Below are positions 1 to 10,840 of a stretch of 64,000 nt of DNA, piece by piece (position 1 is the stretch's first letter; each line of letters opens with the position of its first letter). The stretch is from Leucophora obtusa (lineage: Eukaryota > Arthropoda > Insecta > Diptera > Anthomyiidae). The stretch is taken from the NCBI GenBank assembly GCA_949987735.1, contig OX465298.1, forward strand, positions 93,595,246-93,659,245. The letters run 5' to 3'. Under the pieces are notes generated by a model, which saw only the letters and a list, made by a program, of their open reading frames with translations, made no database searches and had not been told where the DNA came from. The translations under genes and the position numbers were made by a program.

Positions 1-858
1 AATCGCCAATTTTCTCGAATAACCGACCCGAATAACCGATTAATCAGTTTTAGTGATTTTTCGAATAATGCAATAACCGGTTAACCGCCTATGTCGAATA
101 ATTGGAAACAGTAGTAGAAACTCTGCCACTAAAAGGTTAATGTTAACTAAAAAATCGTCTCTGATTAGTTTCTTTTGCTAGCCATGATTTTAAAGTAATG
201 CAAAAAGTAATGAACTCTAATTACTCGGTAATCTATACGATAATGACCTGTATTACTATGTTTTTGCTGGGAATGACTGTTTTTGCTTAGATCAATGAAA
301 GAAATAATATAAAATTAACTATGTCAGTCTTTAAAGCCACTTACTGGTATAGATGCTGGTTTATTAACAACCACAATGTCATCGTCCATGTGCACTATTG
401 TGATTGGTTGACTAGTAACTGGAACTTCATGTCTGTAAATATAACACATATGTAAAGATAAGTGATGAATCAAATAGTTGTTATACATCCAATACATTAA
501 ATAGACACTATATTAAACTACAATTGTACAAAACATAAAAATTAATTTCTACTTTTAATTTAAAATTATATTTTTATAAGAAGCTATATATTTAATAGGG
601 TGTTCAATAAGTGCCTCGTTTTGTCACTTTTCTTTCGGAGCGAGATGTAATAGTTAGGGGTTTCCATAGACATTGCAGATAAAAAAAAAATTTTTTTTTT
701 CAAATCGTTTGACATTATCTGTTGGAATTTTTGCCCCAAAGTTTCGAACTTTTGCGAAAAATGGACAATATTAAAAAATATATATGTATATATAATAATA
801 ATGCATATGAAATAAATTGCTGATAAAATATTTTTTGTATAGGGTTCACCCATAACTA
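1..858. other. AT-rich intergenic DNA, no gene
   Basis: No coding sequence is supported. The first 100 bases contain several GAATAACCG-type motifs, an imperfect short repeat resembling the degenerate internal repeats of small hAT elements. Homopolymer A/T runs occur near 680-700. Open frames here are short and low in complexity. Confidence 0.6.
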
Positions 859-1289
859 CCCAGCAAAACTTTGGTAATGGGTACGATATACTCACGCATT
901 ACCTTGGAATGATACCTCGTTACCTTCTGCATTACTTCAGACCAAAAAGTAATAACTTACCAATCACTGATTACGTAATGCATGATTTATAAACGGAAAG
1001 TAATGATTAGAAAGTGATCAACCTTTTTGAAACAACATATAAAATCTAATATGATAATATCATATTAGAATTTGGACTTGAGGTAGAATAATATTCTAAC
1101 TAAATATATGAAAATATAGAAAGCCCGAAAAAACTATTTTTGTATTCTTTAATCAGGCACCCGATTTTCCAAACGAAAATCATAATTCTTAAGTTTTCAT
1201 CAAGAAATAAAAAGTATTTTGTTCAAAATAAAGTAAATTTCTAACTTATTTTTTTTATATTCATCGAAAATTGTAAATATATTTATCTT
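859..1289. repeat. Orphan CCCAGCAAAA terminus and dispersed 110-bp repeat
   Basis: CCCAGCAAAACTTTGGTAAT at 859 follows TA, like the ends of the other CCC-terminated elements, and the same end occurs at 15652 and inverted at 20312. I could not pair it with a right end. Positions about 1025-1140 are a dispersed repeat that recurs at about 6238-6355 and 18545-18660, with a short piece near 27736-27785. Its core includes TTTGGACTTGAGGTAGAA followed by ATTCTAACTAAATATATGAA. Confidence 0.55.
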
Positions 1290-1384
1290 CCCAGTGTAGA
1301 AACGGTAATGACATATCATTATTTTTTGGACTACCAGTAATGACACCCACTTACCTTCTGCATTATTTTAAAACATATATATAT

Positions 1385-1477
1385 TAGGCCGGGTCGATTT
1401 GTGGGGAGGCAAAAAAATCGCCCATGGCTCAGGGATTTTCACTGAGCCATGGGCGATTATTAAATCGACCCGCCCTA
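1385..1477. mobile_element. Miniature hAT-like element (93 bp)
   Basis: Starts TAGGCCGGGTCGATTT and ends AAATCGACCCGCCCTA, near-perfect inverted repeats, flanked by ATATATAT on both sides (8 bp, though the locus is AT-rich). It is almost wholly the two outer arms of the 949-bp element at 22913-23861, joined with the interior deleted. Both arms contain the ATCGCCCATGGCTCAG block. It is a deletion derivative of the same family. Confidence 0.8.
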
Positions 1478-1750
1478 ATATATATATATATATATCTGTT
1501 CCTTTTACTCCTGCAAGGAACATATAATAATGAGTTATTGATAATGACTTATTTTTTATCATTATTACAAATAGAAAATAATTTTCTAGATTTTTTTTGA
1601 AAATTTTTTGAAATCTATTTTTAGACTCAAAATTTTTAAACACTGGTAAGGATATATGTAACCACATATTTTTTGATTTTTTGTATGTTGGCGAGTAAGC
1701 TTACTTGGGTGCAGCAGGTCAATTATGTTTTTATCTATTAAATATTACAT

Positions 1751-1821
1751 GTCGATATAGCTCAGATGGTAGAGCTATTAACTGGCAATCTGTAGACCCA
1801 GGTTCGATTCCCGCACCAGCA
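1751..1821 (+). tRNA. tRNA-like sequence (degenerate, Gly-GCC-type relative)
   Basis: The D-arm block TAGCTCAGATGGTAGAGC and the B-box-like GGTTCGATTCCC are clear and correctly spaced. The acceptor stem pairs poorly (about 4 of 7, counting a wobble pair) and the anticodon arm is degenerate, so this is not a functional tRNA. The CTGGCAATCTG centre resembles the tRNA-like segment at 41724-41794. It lies inside a TIR element, so it is probably a captured or SINE-derived module. Confidence 0.45.
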
Positions 1822-2000
1822 AATTTTATTTTTTTATTACTGGTAGTCCAAAAAATAATAATATGTCATTACCGTTTCTACACTGGGTAATAACAAAAGA
1901 AACTAGTTACCATTACCAAGTATGTAGTTACATCTGACCACAAATTCTGTTAAGCAAGTGCGCCTTTTATTACTTCTGGAAAATCCTTTATGATAATTTT

Positions 2001-2709
2001 ATGCTCAATTCTACCTGTAACCGATTTAGCTTAAGTAAGTTTACGACATGCAGCTGTGTCTTGTGGTGGCTTAAAAAACCCACACAACCTATTTTACGAC
2101 CTGCAACAGAACGACACGTTCAATTGCTAGCTAGCGTTTCCAAACGAGTTATACCGGAAAATGTAGAGGCTGTTATGGCGACGACATTAGAGAGCCGTGC
2201 GAAATTGCCCAGACTTGAAAGCAAAAAAGACTTCAAACAGTAATTTTTTATTTTTTCTTTTCTATTACTAAGTTAAATTAATTTTTTCATTTACATATGT
2301 TCTGACTAAATAAATTTCTAAGGAGAAAAAATAAATAAAATAATAAAAATAAATAAAATAAATAAAAAATAATAAAATAAAGTGCCAAAAATGGTGATTT
2401 TTTAAAATGTTTGTATGGGGAACCCCCCAGGGGAGTTCCAGGGGGTGTGCCACTGGCATGGGTAGATCGGCCCTCCAAAGTTAGTGGGGGTGGGTCATAC
2501 ATTTGGACTCGATTGGGGCACTCTAAATGGGTCAAAGTGTGATTTTTCAAAACTTGACCCTACGGGACAAAAGTCAACAGTTGGGGGGTAGTAGAATTCG
2601 TTTTAGAGGTATGGTTCCTTCGGCAAAGTTTCTTATTTTGATCCCTAGAATACGATTTTCCCTGAGCCATGGGCGATTTTTTTGCCTCCCCACAAATCGA
2701 CCCGGCCTA
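2001..2709. mobile_element. Half copy of the foldback hAT family
   Basis: From about 2195 to 2709 this matches the spacer plus one arm of the 949-bp element at 22913-23861 and ends ACAAATCGACCCGGCCTA. The opposite arm is missing. The 190 bases before it (2001-2200) are open and end with the short coding tail LESKKDFKQ plus stop, whose DNA forms the spacer of the 949-bp element. That tail contains PENVEAVM, which weakly recalls the hAT C-terminal dimerisation region (RLxPENVExL). If so, this is the 3' end of an ancestral autonomous copy. The family assignment is firm; the transposase reading is a guess. Confidence 0.65.
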
Positions 2710-3239
2710 ATATACAAATAAAAATTAATAAAATAAAAATAAATAAAAAAGTAACGCAAAAAAATATATTTTTTTCAATTAGTTTTCATTTAATGAATAT
2801 GTTTCATTGATCTAATGAACGCGTTCTTTGGGGACTTTTCAATGAAAAAAATCATTGGATTAATGAACAAATTCATTAATACTATGCACAAAATTCTATC
2901 AGTGTAAACAAAATGATTGGTAAAAAAGTGTATACGTAATGCAAACCCAGTTTTCTAATGCATTTTTCAAAACTTTCTCCCCGTACGATTTTCAAAAAAA
3001 ATACAGTTTACTAAAATATGGAATCTTAGCTAAATATACAAATGCTGATTTTTATGGGACAAACATGTCTTCTATTTTTAATGATTTTTTTTAGAAAAGC
3101 TTATTTTTTTTATTCTAAAAAATGGAAATATTTTTATACATTTTTGTATTTCATATTTTTTGTAATAAATTTAAAATACGAACTCATTTAATAACTTGTT
3201 TGAAGAACTATATTTATAAAACTAAGTATTGCATTTCAT
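2710..3239. other. AT-rich DNA, no gene
   Basis: No coding, RNA or TIR structure is supported in most of this stretch. About 3130-3240 is an inverted match of 8041-8290 and marks sequence flanking the transposon that begins near 3240. Short ATGAACAA-type motifs near 2800-2880 have no clear arrangement. Confidence 0.5.
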
Positions 3240-3668
3240 TAATTTAAAAAATGTTAGAAAGATATGTTTGACTACTAAGAACATATCTTTCTAACAATAT
3301 TAAGAAACCGTTTTCATCATTCAATGCATTATTTTTTACTTACCTTGCCTTTTCCTTATAATATCATTAAGTAGATGACAATTAATTTAAATAAAAGTAA
3401 ACTGAAAAAGTAATCTCATTTAAGAAGAAAAAAAAAATTTAATATTTTTAATGTACAGACAATGGGTCATAGTGGATCGGGCAAGTTTGGAGCAAATGGA
3501 ATCTGACATTGATAACTTTTTAGACAAATTTTCGACGACGTTATCAATATTATTAAGGCACTCATTCATAATAACGAGTGCATAGTAAATTGCGATTTTT
3601 ATGAAAATTAAGCTTTCATATTACGAGACAGTATTTAAGGTGTTCATTGGAACAACGATCAGGGTACA

Positions 3669-4288
3669 GTGCATCCTTATATTGTATATATAAAAGAGAA
3701 TATATTATTAAAGAATATTAATTTCGTAGCGATTTCAAATATCCACAATCATGATGCCATTACTTGGAGAGTTTTTCAGACAAAGCTTTTAGAACACATC
3801 AAGACTAATCATACATTTATAAATAAAGTTATATATTTTTCTGATGGCGAAGTCACACAATATAAAAATAAAAAAACTTTATGAATCTGAGCCATCACGA
3901 ACAAGATTTTAAACTTAAAGGAGAATGGAACTTTTTCGCCACATCGCACGGCAAAGGGCCATGTGATGGAATTGGTGGTACCGGTAAAAGGCTTGCCAGA
4001 AGATACTGCTTGCAACATCCTGAAACCGTTATAAAAACTGCTGAGCAACTACATAAATGGGCAGTTAACAATATTAAAATTATCACATTTTTTTACTTCG
4101 ATTCTGTTCTATACACGGAAACTGCTGAAAGATATCAGGAAAGGTTTAGTAGGGCAATACCAATAAAGGGAACTCATAAGTACCACTCATTCATTCCAAT
4201 AGATGAATGTACATTGTACAATTATGGTAAAAGAAACACAAACTCAAAATTATATTCTAAATCAACAATATTAAAATCATCCACTTAA
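3669..4288 (+). pseudogene. Frameshifted transposon-borne protein, FSDG/HGKGPCDG family
   Basis: Two overlapping reading frames (3669-3884 and 3881-4288) form one relic broken by a frameshift in an A-rich run near 3870. The first ends with FSDGEVTQYKNKK; the second has FATSHGKGPCDGIGGTGKRL. I recall this FSDG...QYKN...HGKGPxDGxGG-KR pattern from multicopy, uncharacterised proteins in arthropods and cnidarians that look transposon-borne; the conserved Asp residues suggest a DDE-type nuclease, but that is inference. The relic is only about 205 codons and N-terminally incomplete. Its position between long inverted repeats supports a transposase role. Confidence 0.55.
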
Positions 4289-4377
4289 TATTATAAGGAA
4301 AAATCAAGGTAAGTAAAAAATAATGCATTGAAAATGCAGTTTAGATGGAAACGGTTTTTTAATATTTTATGTTCTTA

Positions 4378-5734
4378 CCCAGGAAAATTTTCTGTTCCAA
4401 AGAATAGCTACTTTTCATTTACAACCGCTTCTACTGTCGATTCTAACACCGATTCTTTTTGTTTGAAATTGTCCCAAAAGCGATTCCTTCAATAGCTCCA
4501 AAGTGGAACCGTTTGCTCTAGAATCAGTTCTGGAACTGATTCTACGTCACCCGCACCTTCCATATAGGATCCCAGGAACTGGTTCCGGAACAAGTTCCAT
4601 GGAATCGGTTGCAGTGGAACCAGTTGTAGAATGGGTGTGGTTGGCTACCGATTGTAAAATTTTTCTTGGATACCCCAGGAAAATTTTCTGTTCCAAAGAA
4701 TCGGTTCTACAATAGATACTTTTCATTCACTACCCCTTCTACTGACGATTCTAACACCGATTCTTTTTGTTTGAAATTGTCAAAAAGCAACCCCTTCTAT
4801 GGCCCCAAAGTGGAACCGGTTGCTCTAGAATCAGTTCTGGAACTAGTTCTGGAACTAATTCTACGTCACCCACACCTTCCATATAGGATCTCAGGAACTG
4901 GTTCCGGAACCAGTTCCATGGAATCGGTTGCAGTGGAACCTTAGAATCAGTTGTGGAACTAGTTCTATAACTCATTATCCCAGGAAAATTTTTTACAATC
5001 GGTAGCCAACCACACCCATTCTACAACTGGTTCCACTGCAACCGATTCCACGGAACTGGTTCCGGAACCAGTTCCTGGGATCCTATATAGAAGGTGTGGG
5101 TGACGTAGAATCAGTTCCAGAACTGATTCTAGAGCAACCGGTTCCACTTTGGAGCTATAGAAGGGGTTGCTTTTGGGACAATTTCAAACAAAAAAAATCG
5201 GTGTTAGAATCGACAGTAGAAGGGGTTGTGAATGAAAACTACGCGGGAAAATTTTTTACAATCGGTAGCCAACCACACCCATTCTACAACTGGTTCCACT
5301 GCAACCGATTCCATGGAACTGGTTCCAGAACCAGTTCCTGGGATCCTATATAGAAGGTGTGGGTGACGTAGAATCAGTTCCAGAACTAGTTTCAGAACTG
5401 ATTCTAGAGCAACCGGTTCCACTTTGGAGCCATAGAAAGGGTTGCTTTTGGGACAATTTCAAACAAAAAGAATCGGTGTTAGAATCGACAGTAGAAGGGG
5501 TTGTGAATGAAAAGTAGCTATTGTACAACCGATTCTTTGCAACAGAAAATTTTCCTGGGTAGCTATTCTACAACCGACTTTTTGGAACAGAAAATTTTGT
5601 TGGGATACGTCCGCCATACCTTCCATATGAGATCCCTAGAACTGGTTCTGGAACCAGTTCCATGGAATCGGTTGCAGTGGAACCAGTTGCAGAATTGCTG
5701 TGGTTGGCTACCGATTGTAAAAAATTTTCCTGGG
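4378..5734. mobile_element. CCCAGGAAAA foldback element rich in GGAACC palindromes
   Basis: Starts CCCAGGAAAATTTT and ends AAAATTTTCCTGGG with TA on both sides (4376-4377, 5735-5736). The interior is a mosaic of direct and inverted copies of GGAACTGGTTCCGGAACCAG, CAACCGATTCCATGG, ATCGGTAGCCAACCACA and CGATTCTAACACCGATTC. The target is the right arm of the transposon at 3240-5774; the intact left arm shows the unoccupied sequence, so insertion with TA duplication is demonstrated. Apparent open frames on both strands are translations of these repeats. Confidence 0.85.
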
Positions 5735-5774
5735 TAGTAGTCAAACATATCTTTCAAATATTTTTTAAATTAAG

Positions 5775-6386
5775 GGTGTTAAATACTGTAACAACAGAAT
5801 TTTAAGGGGCATATTTAAACGGTTGTCAAAAATTCAAATAACAATATTTTTACTATATTATTTTTTATTTAAAATATATGTTATTGTAGTATTTTCGGAA
5901 AATGTTAGTTTTAAATTCCTCTAACCAAAACCGCTAGGGTTGCCACTTCATTATTAGCCTTTTTTAAAAAAGGCAAAATCGGCTGCCACTGTACACTGTA
6001 CATGTCCGTACTTTTATGTAATTGTTGCTTTCATAAAGGAGTTGATTTATAACTGGTTTTACCAAATCAGACAGTTCATATACGAAAGTACAAAATTCTC
6101 GTCCTGTTGATTTTTTGTACCTTATGTAATGTCTCGGTTTGAGTAAGAAAGTTATCATTTTCTTATTGCGTACAACTGAAGAGTAGAGTGATGTCTACGA
6201 AACAATTGTATTGTCTATCATGAAAATGATCAACCCCTTTTTGAAACAACAAATAAAAATCTAATATGACAATATCATATTAGAATTTGGACTTGAGGTG
6301 GAAGAATATTCTAACTAAATATATGAAAATATAGAAAGTCCGAAAAAACAATTTTTGTATTTTTTAATGCAAAAATTAAAATAATT
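5775..6386. other. No gene; contains dispersed repeat copy
   Basis: No coding sequence is supported. About 6238-6370 is a copy of the dispersed repeat also at 1025 and 18545 (TTTGGACTTGAGGTGGAA core). The remainder is unremarkable AT-rich sequence. Confidence 0.5.
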
Positions 6387-7818
6387 GTTAAAAAAATATA
6401 ATTTTATAAAAACATTTATAGAAAATAAAATTATAATTTTATAAAAAGAAATTTATTTTATAAAAAAAAATGCATAGCCGTGAACGGTATCGAACTCGTT
6501 ACCTTCTGAGTTTAAACCTTATTTCAACAAAATATTAGGCCTTTTTTTAATCACTGGATTTATTTTTGGATTTATTTTATTTTGCTTAAAAATCTACATT
6601 TTTTTAATGAATTTTAAAATTTTTATATTTTTATTCAAGTCTAACACTTATTCGCTACTATAATGTGAAAGAAAAAATTAAAATTTTACGGGAATGCAAT
6701 TTCTGGAATTAAATTAAGCTAAATCCGAAACGGATTTATTTATTTTATAAATGCGTTTTGGATTTATCTTAATTCCATTCCTGTACTCACATTTTTATAA
6801 AATTTAATAAATTTCTTTCACATTATATTAGCGCATAAGCATTAGATTTTGCTAAAAATATTAAATTTTGAAAATTAAATAATAAAATGTAGATCTTTTT
6901 ATAAAATAAATCCAAAAATAAATCCAATGATTAAAAAAAGGCCAATTGTAATTTTTATAAAATCAGTGCTCTACCAGAGTATTATTTTTTGAACTGTTGT
7001 CAATATCTGTCTGGCATCTTATTTAATCCCAAATAAATGGAGATCTTACGTAGTACCCAAATATAATGCAGGATCTAATTTTATCTGTCATTTTTCTGGA
7101 TAGTTTTAGATGTCAATCCCCAAATATATTGCTGTTTCTAATTCGATCTGCCATTTTAATACCGAAATAAATTGCTGGATCTAATTCGATCTGCAATTTA
7201 TGGGATAAATTAAGATCTTACAAAATCCCCAAATATATCACTGGATTTAATTCGATCTGTAATTTATCGGAAAAGTTAAGATCTTACGCAATCCCGAAAT
7301 ATTAATTTTATCTGCCATTTTTTGGATAAATTTAGATCTTACTTAATCCCCAAATATATTGCTGGATCTAATTTGATCTGTCATATTTCGGATAGATTTA
7401 GATCTAAGTTTATCCACAAATATATTGCTGGATCTAATTCGATTTGCCACTTTTTCGGATCAAATTAGAACTAAGTTTATCCCCAAATATATTGCTGGAT
7501 CTAATTTGATCTGCCAAAATTGAGATCAAATTAGATTTAAGTTTATCCACAAATATATAGCTGGATCTAATTCGATCCGCCATTTTTCGGATCAAATTAG
7601 ATCTAAGTTTATCCCCAAAGATATCATTGGACCTCCCAATTTTGAGATATAACTTGATCTTAGTTTATCCCCATATATACAATGGGATCTAATACGATAT
7701 GATTGGATACACCCAATTTTGAGATTTAATTGGATCAGCTAGATATTACAGCTGATCTTAAACAATATAAAATTGGATATGATTAGATATTGCGCGAGAT
7801 CAATTTTTTTTACTCGGG
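6387..7818. mobile_element. Truncated giant CCCGAGTAAAAA element, copy 1 (right part)
   Basis: Matches the right part of the elements at 35172, 42914 and 52205 and ends TTTTTTTACTCGGG. It includes the tRNA-like module (GAACGGTATCGAACTCG, about 6475-6530) and the 66-bp satellite with the unit GATCTAATTCGATCTGCC...TTTATCCCCAAATATATTGC (about 7020-7720). The left half is missing and CT rather than TA follows the right end, so it is truncated or rearranged. A foldback element (6537-6944) is nested in it. Confidence 0.8.
6537..6944. mobile_element. GGCCTTTTTTT foldback MITE nested in a giant element
   Basis: Terminal inverted repeats of about 45 bp begin GGCCTTTTTTTAATCA and continue through TGGATTTATTTTTGGATTT. 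Paralogous elements at 37090, 44905 and 54850 read straight through CAAAATATTGTAATTTTT and show the empty site. The duplicated target looks like ATT (2-3 bp). The GGCC terminus and 3-bp target would suit a PIF/Harbinger-like MITE, but TWA is not seen, so the superfamily is open. No protein is encoded. Confidence 0.75.
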
Positions 7819-8040
7819 CTGTTATAATATATGAATTCTAATAAAAATAAGATAATAAAAATGCAAACAAAAAGTGTTACACACAAATTTAACACATAGA
7901 GTATTACTTTGGGACTAAAACATATTTTACAAAAAAACATGTGAAAATTTAATTTCTTCGAATTTTTTATTGAAATTTTCGGAGCACATAGAGAAAACAA
8001 AATTCGAAAACAAAAATTTTCCTAGAGTCGATAACACCCT

Positions 8041-8290
8041 TATGAAATGCGATACTTAGTATTATAAATATAGCTCTTCAAATAAGTTGCTAAATAAGCC
8101 CTGGTTTATGTATTACGAAAATGCACTAAACGAAAGCAAAGTAACGAAAATTTGCTTTTGTTTCCCATGTATTTTTGACGAAAGTGATTGTCAATTTCTT
8201 TCGTTTAGACTATTTTCGTAATAGATAAACAGGCCCTAAGTTCGTATTTTAAATTTATTACAAAAAATTGAAATAAAATATTTTACAAAT
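8041..8290. repeat. Inverted copy of 3130-3240, split by a MITE
   Basis: GAAATGCGATACTTAGTATT...ATATAGCTCTTCAAATAAG and, after an insertion, TTCGTATTTTAAATTTATTA are the reverse complement of the flank at 3130-3240. The match is interrupted exactly by the element at 8098-8236. The 7819-8040 stretch before it has no feature I can name. Confidence 0.7.
8098..8236. mobile_element. 139-bp MITE with TAA duplication (PIF/Harbinger-like)
   Basis: Inverted termini read GCCCTGGTTTATGTATTACG at the left and, reversed, GGGCCTGTTTATCTATTACG at the right, followed by ACTAAACGAAAG-type matches inward. TAA is repeated at 8095-8097 and 8237-8239. The related sequence at 3170-3190 is the uninterrupted target. 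A 3-bp TWA target with GGGCC-type ends is characteristic of PIF/Harbinger MITEs. Confidence 0.75.
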
Positions 8291-10740
8291 TTCGAGATCT
8301 GAAAAAGGAAATTTACAAATGGGACCACAGAGTATTCATATACAAAAAATAAACAATATCAGAAGACCCATGTTCAGATTTTTTGCGTTTTCTCATGGAA
8401 TGAATGATATATGTATGTATACTATATATTAGACCGACTCACGAAAAAAAGTAAAAAAAGTGCCCCCCTCAAAATAAACCTTGGTTTGTTTTATGATGAT
8501 TCCCAAAATATTTCGGGTCAAGAAATGAGATCTCACGAGCTGGACCATTTTTAAAAAAGGTATTTTTTTAGTTTCTGTAAAAAATTTGCATCTTAGCTCA
8601 AGACAACATACTCATATGAAAGGTTTTTTAGAGGCGCGTCCAGCGGTATATATAACATGTTCAAGCATATCCTGACATGTCCTATTTTCAAGGATATTCT
8701 ATAAAAAAAAAAATTTTTGACTCTTTTGTGCAGAGATATTTTTTGATTGAAATGTCAAACTTACATATCATAATCTATAAACGATTTAAGTGAACACGTG
8801 TTTCAGATTTTTTTGAAATTCGCGATTTTTCGCATTTTATTAGAAATTCAATGTGGTGGAAACAACATGATCTAAATAGGGCAATATGGATACCAAAACT
8901 TTTCTTTTGACAAGTAAATCATCGCTGAGTGGATATAGTTTATAATTTTGAAATTTAATACATTTTCACGGTGCTCTGGACCAAATTTTGATAAAAAATT
9001 CAAGCAAATGCCCCAGACCAATTTTGTACCAAAAACCACTAAGTCATGAAATTTGATAGCACTTTTTTAACTTTCAGAAATTGATTAAAGCCATAATTGT
9101 TTTTGTTCTCTATACTTATAAATATTCAGATATGAAATATTGTTGTGTTACCTGTCTGATAACCTGTCGCGCAATAAGGCAAAAAACGCATACATTTTTT
9201 GGCATAATTTTAAAACTCCATTTTCGATTTTTAAAAAATTTTCTTAAACAAATTTCAAAAAAATGGATTTTGCACTTCAAGAACTTTTTAAATACATCCT
9301 AGCGATGAAGTATGCCAATTTTGAGGTAAGACCGTCCATGGACCTGTCGGTGACAAGCTCTTTTTTTTTGTGGATTTCGAGAAAAGTGTGATTTTTATAA
9401 AATATTAAGTAAAATTACTCTTTTTAAGAACTTTGTATCAAAAATGAATCAATTTTGTACTTTTAAATATTATAATTCATCTTAATAGCTTAGCGGTTTA
9501 AAAAAAAATATGACCTCATTAACCCTTTTGGACATGGGGTCACATATGACCCCAAGCTAATAAAGGACAATTTATTGAAAAAACCAAGGTTGGCAACCGA
9601 TACCGTTATAATACCGTTATCCGTTTCAAAACCCTTTCAAATTGACAACCGATACCGATACCAATACCGAAATTCTTGATTTCAAAAAATACCGGTATTC
9701 AAAAACCTTTTCCCTTAATACCGGTATCGTACCGGTATGGAATCGGTTTTAAAAAATTGTTTTTTTTCACGTTTTTAGCAAAAATACAAATTTTTTAATA
9801 TAAAATTGTTAAACAATTAAACTTTATTATCCATTGTTAATAGAAAATCGTGTTATAAATTCAAAGTGCGGTTATCAGCCTTTAGTTTGCATTGGCAACA
9901 TTGTTTTTAATTTATTTAACTTCATAAATATTCTCTAACTTGTGACAAATTTAGTAAATATAATTTAATATATAAACTGGTTTCTTAAACCTTTAATTGA
10001 ATTTACTGTTTCTTTTAGAGAATCCTTTTATTAATTTTATAAACTCATTTTTTTTTATTTTATTATATGATCTTAATACAAATCAAAATCCGAAAATCAA
10101 AAAAAAAAAAAAACACTCTAATATAGGGCCTATATTCTGCAAAATAACCATTGGTACTTTTTTGTAAGAGAGCATAACTTAAATGCCTTTATTCCCTTAT
10201 TTTATTTAACGACGGTTATATATATATATCATGTTATACATCACTGGAAAGCTTATAAAAAAATAAATGATCTAATGTGGAAATAAGTATAACATTTTAT
10301 ATAAAAAAGACGGAGTATGTAAAAAACGCATGTTTTTTAAACTTTTTGTATGGGAGCATATTTCAAATTTACGAAATTAAAAAAGAGTATATCACAGGAT
10401 TAATATATCCATCAAAATATGAAGTTTGATGTACATATTTCCTATGTTTAGCACAGAAAGAGGCCTAAATTCTTTAAAAATGTACCAAAAAAGGTGTTTC
10501 GGGGAAAATTTTGGCAAACCTGATGTATTGCGAATATCGAAAAACGCAAAAACACATTCCGCTTAAATTTAATAAGGAATAATATATATGAATTCAGCAG
10601 CCATAGCAATATAGTTCTCCATATAAAGTACCCAAAATTTTTGAAAATTTTAAAACAGCAAATTCGAAAGAGCACAAAAGTACCAAAAAAAGCTACCAGT
10701 GAAAAGCCCTCAAAAATTGCTTTCCAACAATACCACACTT
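8291..10740. other. AT-rich DNA, no gene recognised
   Basis: No credible coding sequence; the open frames are short and rich in F, K and I. At 9590-9760 there is a cluster of ACCGGTAT / ACCGATACC motifs, a degenerate short repeat next to a GGTTGGCAAC block, like the interior of small hAT elements elsewhere in the window, but I could not confirm termini or a TSD. The rest holds nothing I can support. Confidence 0.5.
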
Positions 10741-10741
10741 T

Positions 10742-10838
10742 TAAAACATATAATAATGAGTTACTGATAATGACTTATTTTTATCATTATTTCAAATAGA
10801 AAATAATTTTCTAGATTTTTTTTAAATTTTTTGAAATC
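10742..10838. repeat. Module shared with 1518-1620
   Basis: CATATAATAATGAGTTA through AAATAATTTTCTAGATTTTT to TTTTTTGAAATCTA matches 1518-1620 almost base for base. In both places it lies in or next to a CCCAGTGTAGAAA-type element, so it is probably internal sequence of that family. Confidence 0.65.
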
Positions 10839-10840
10839 TA

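Larger units (their letters stand above)
1290..1887. mobile_element. CCCAG-type TIR element with tRNA-like insert
   Basis: The ends are inverted repeats of about 48 bp. The left begins CCCAGTGTAGAAACGGTAAT; the right ends ACGGTTT-type sequence then CTACACTGGG, and the match runs inward through a shared TTTTTTGGACTACCAGTAA block. TA follows on the right but TT precedes on the left, so the TA duplication is not perfect. No transposase is visible. The interior holds a 93-bp hAT miniature (1385-1477), a module shared with 10742-10838 (1518-1620) and a tRNA-like segment (1751-1821), so it is a composite non-autonomous element. Confidence 0.75.
3240..5774. mobile_element. TIR transposon with coding relic, split by a nested element
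   Basis: Long inverted repeats frame a coding relic (3669-4288). The left arm runs about 3240-3360 and includes TTGACTACTAAGAACAT, CATTATTTTTTACTTACCTTG and TTTTCCTTATAAT. The right arm carries the complement at about 4290-4377, is interrupted by the element at 4378-5734, then resumes at 5735 with TAGTAGTCAAACATATCTTT to about 5774. Removing the insert and one TA restores continuity with the left arm. The outermost ends are uncertain, and no TSD was identified. Confidence 0.75.

Noticed and set aside
4503..5737. Many overlapping frames with LELILRHPHLPYRIPGTGSG-type sequence on both strands.
   Set aside because: They are translations of the GGAACC palindromic repeats inside the TA-flanked element; similarity among them reflects repeated DNA.
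9585..9903. Possible hAT-like element from CAAGGTTGGCAACC to GCCAATG-inverse near 9903.
   Set aside because: The termini match weakly and the flanking 8-mers do not agree.
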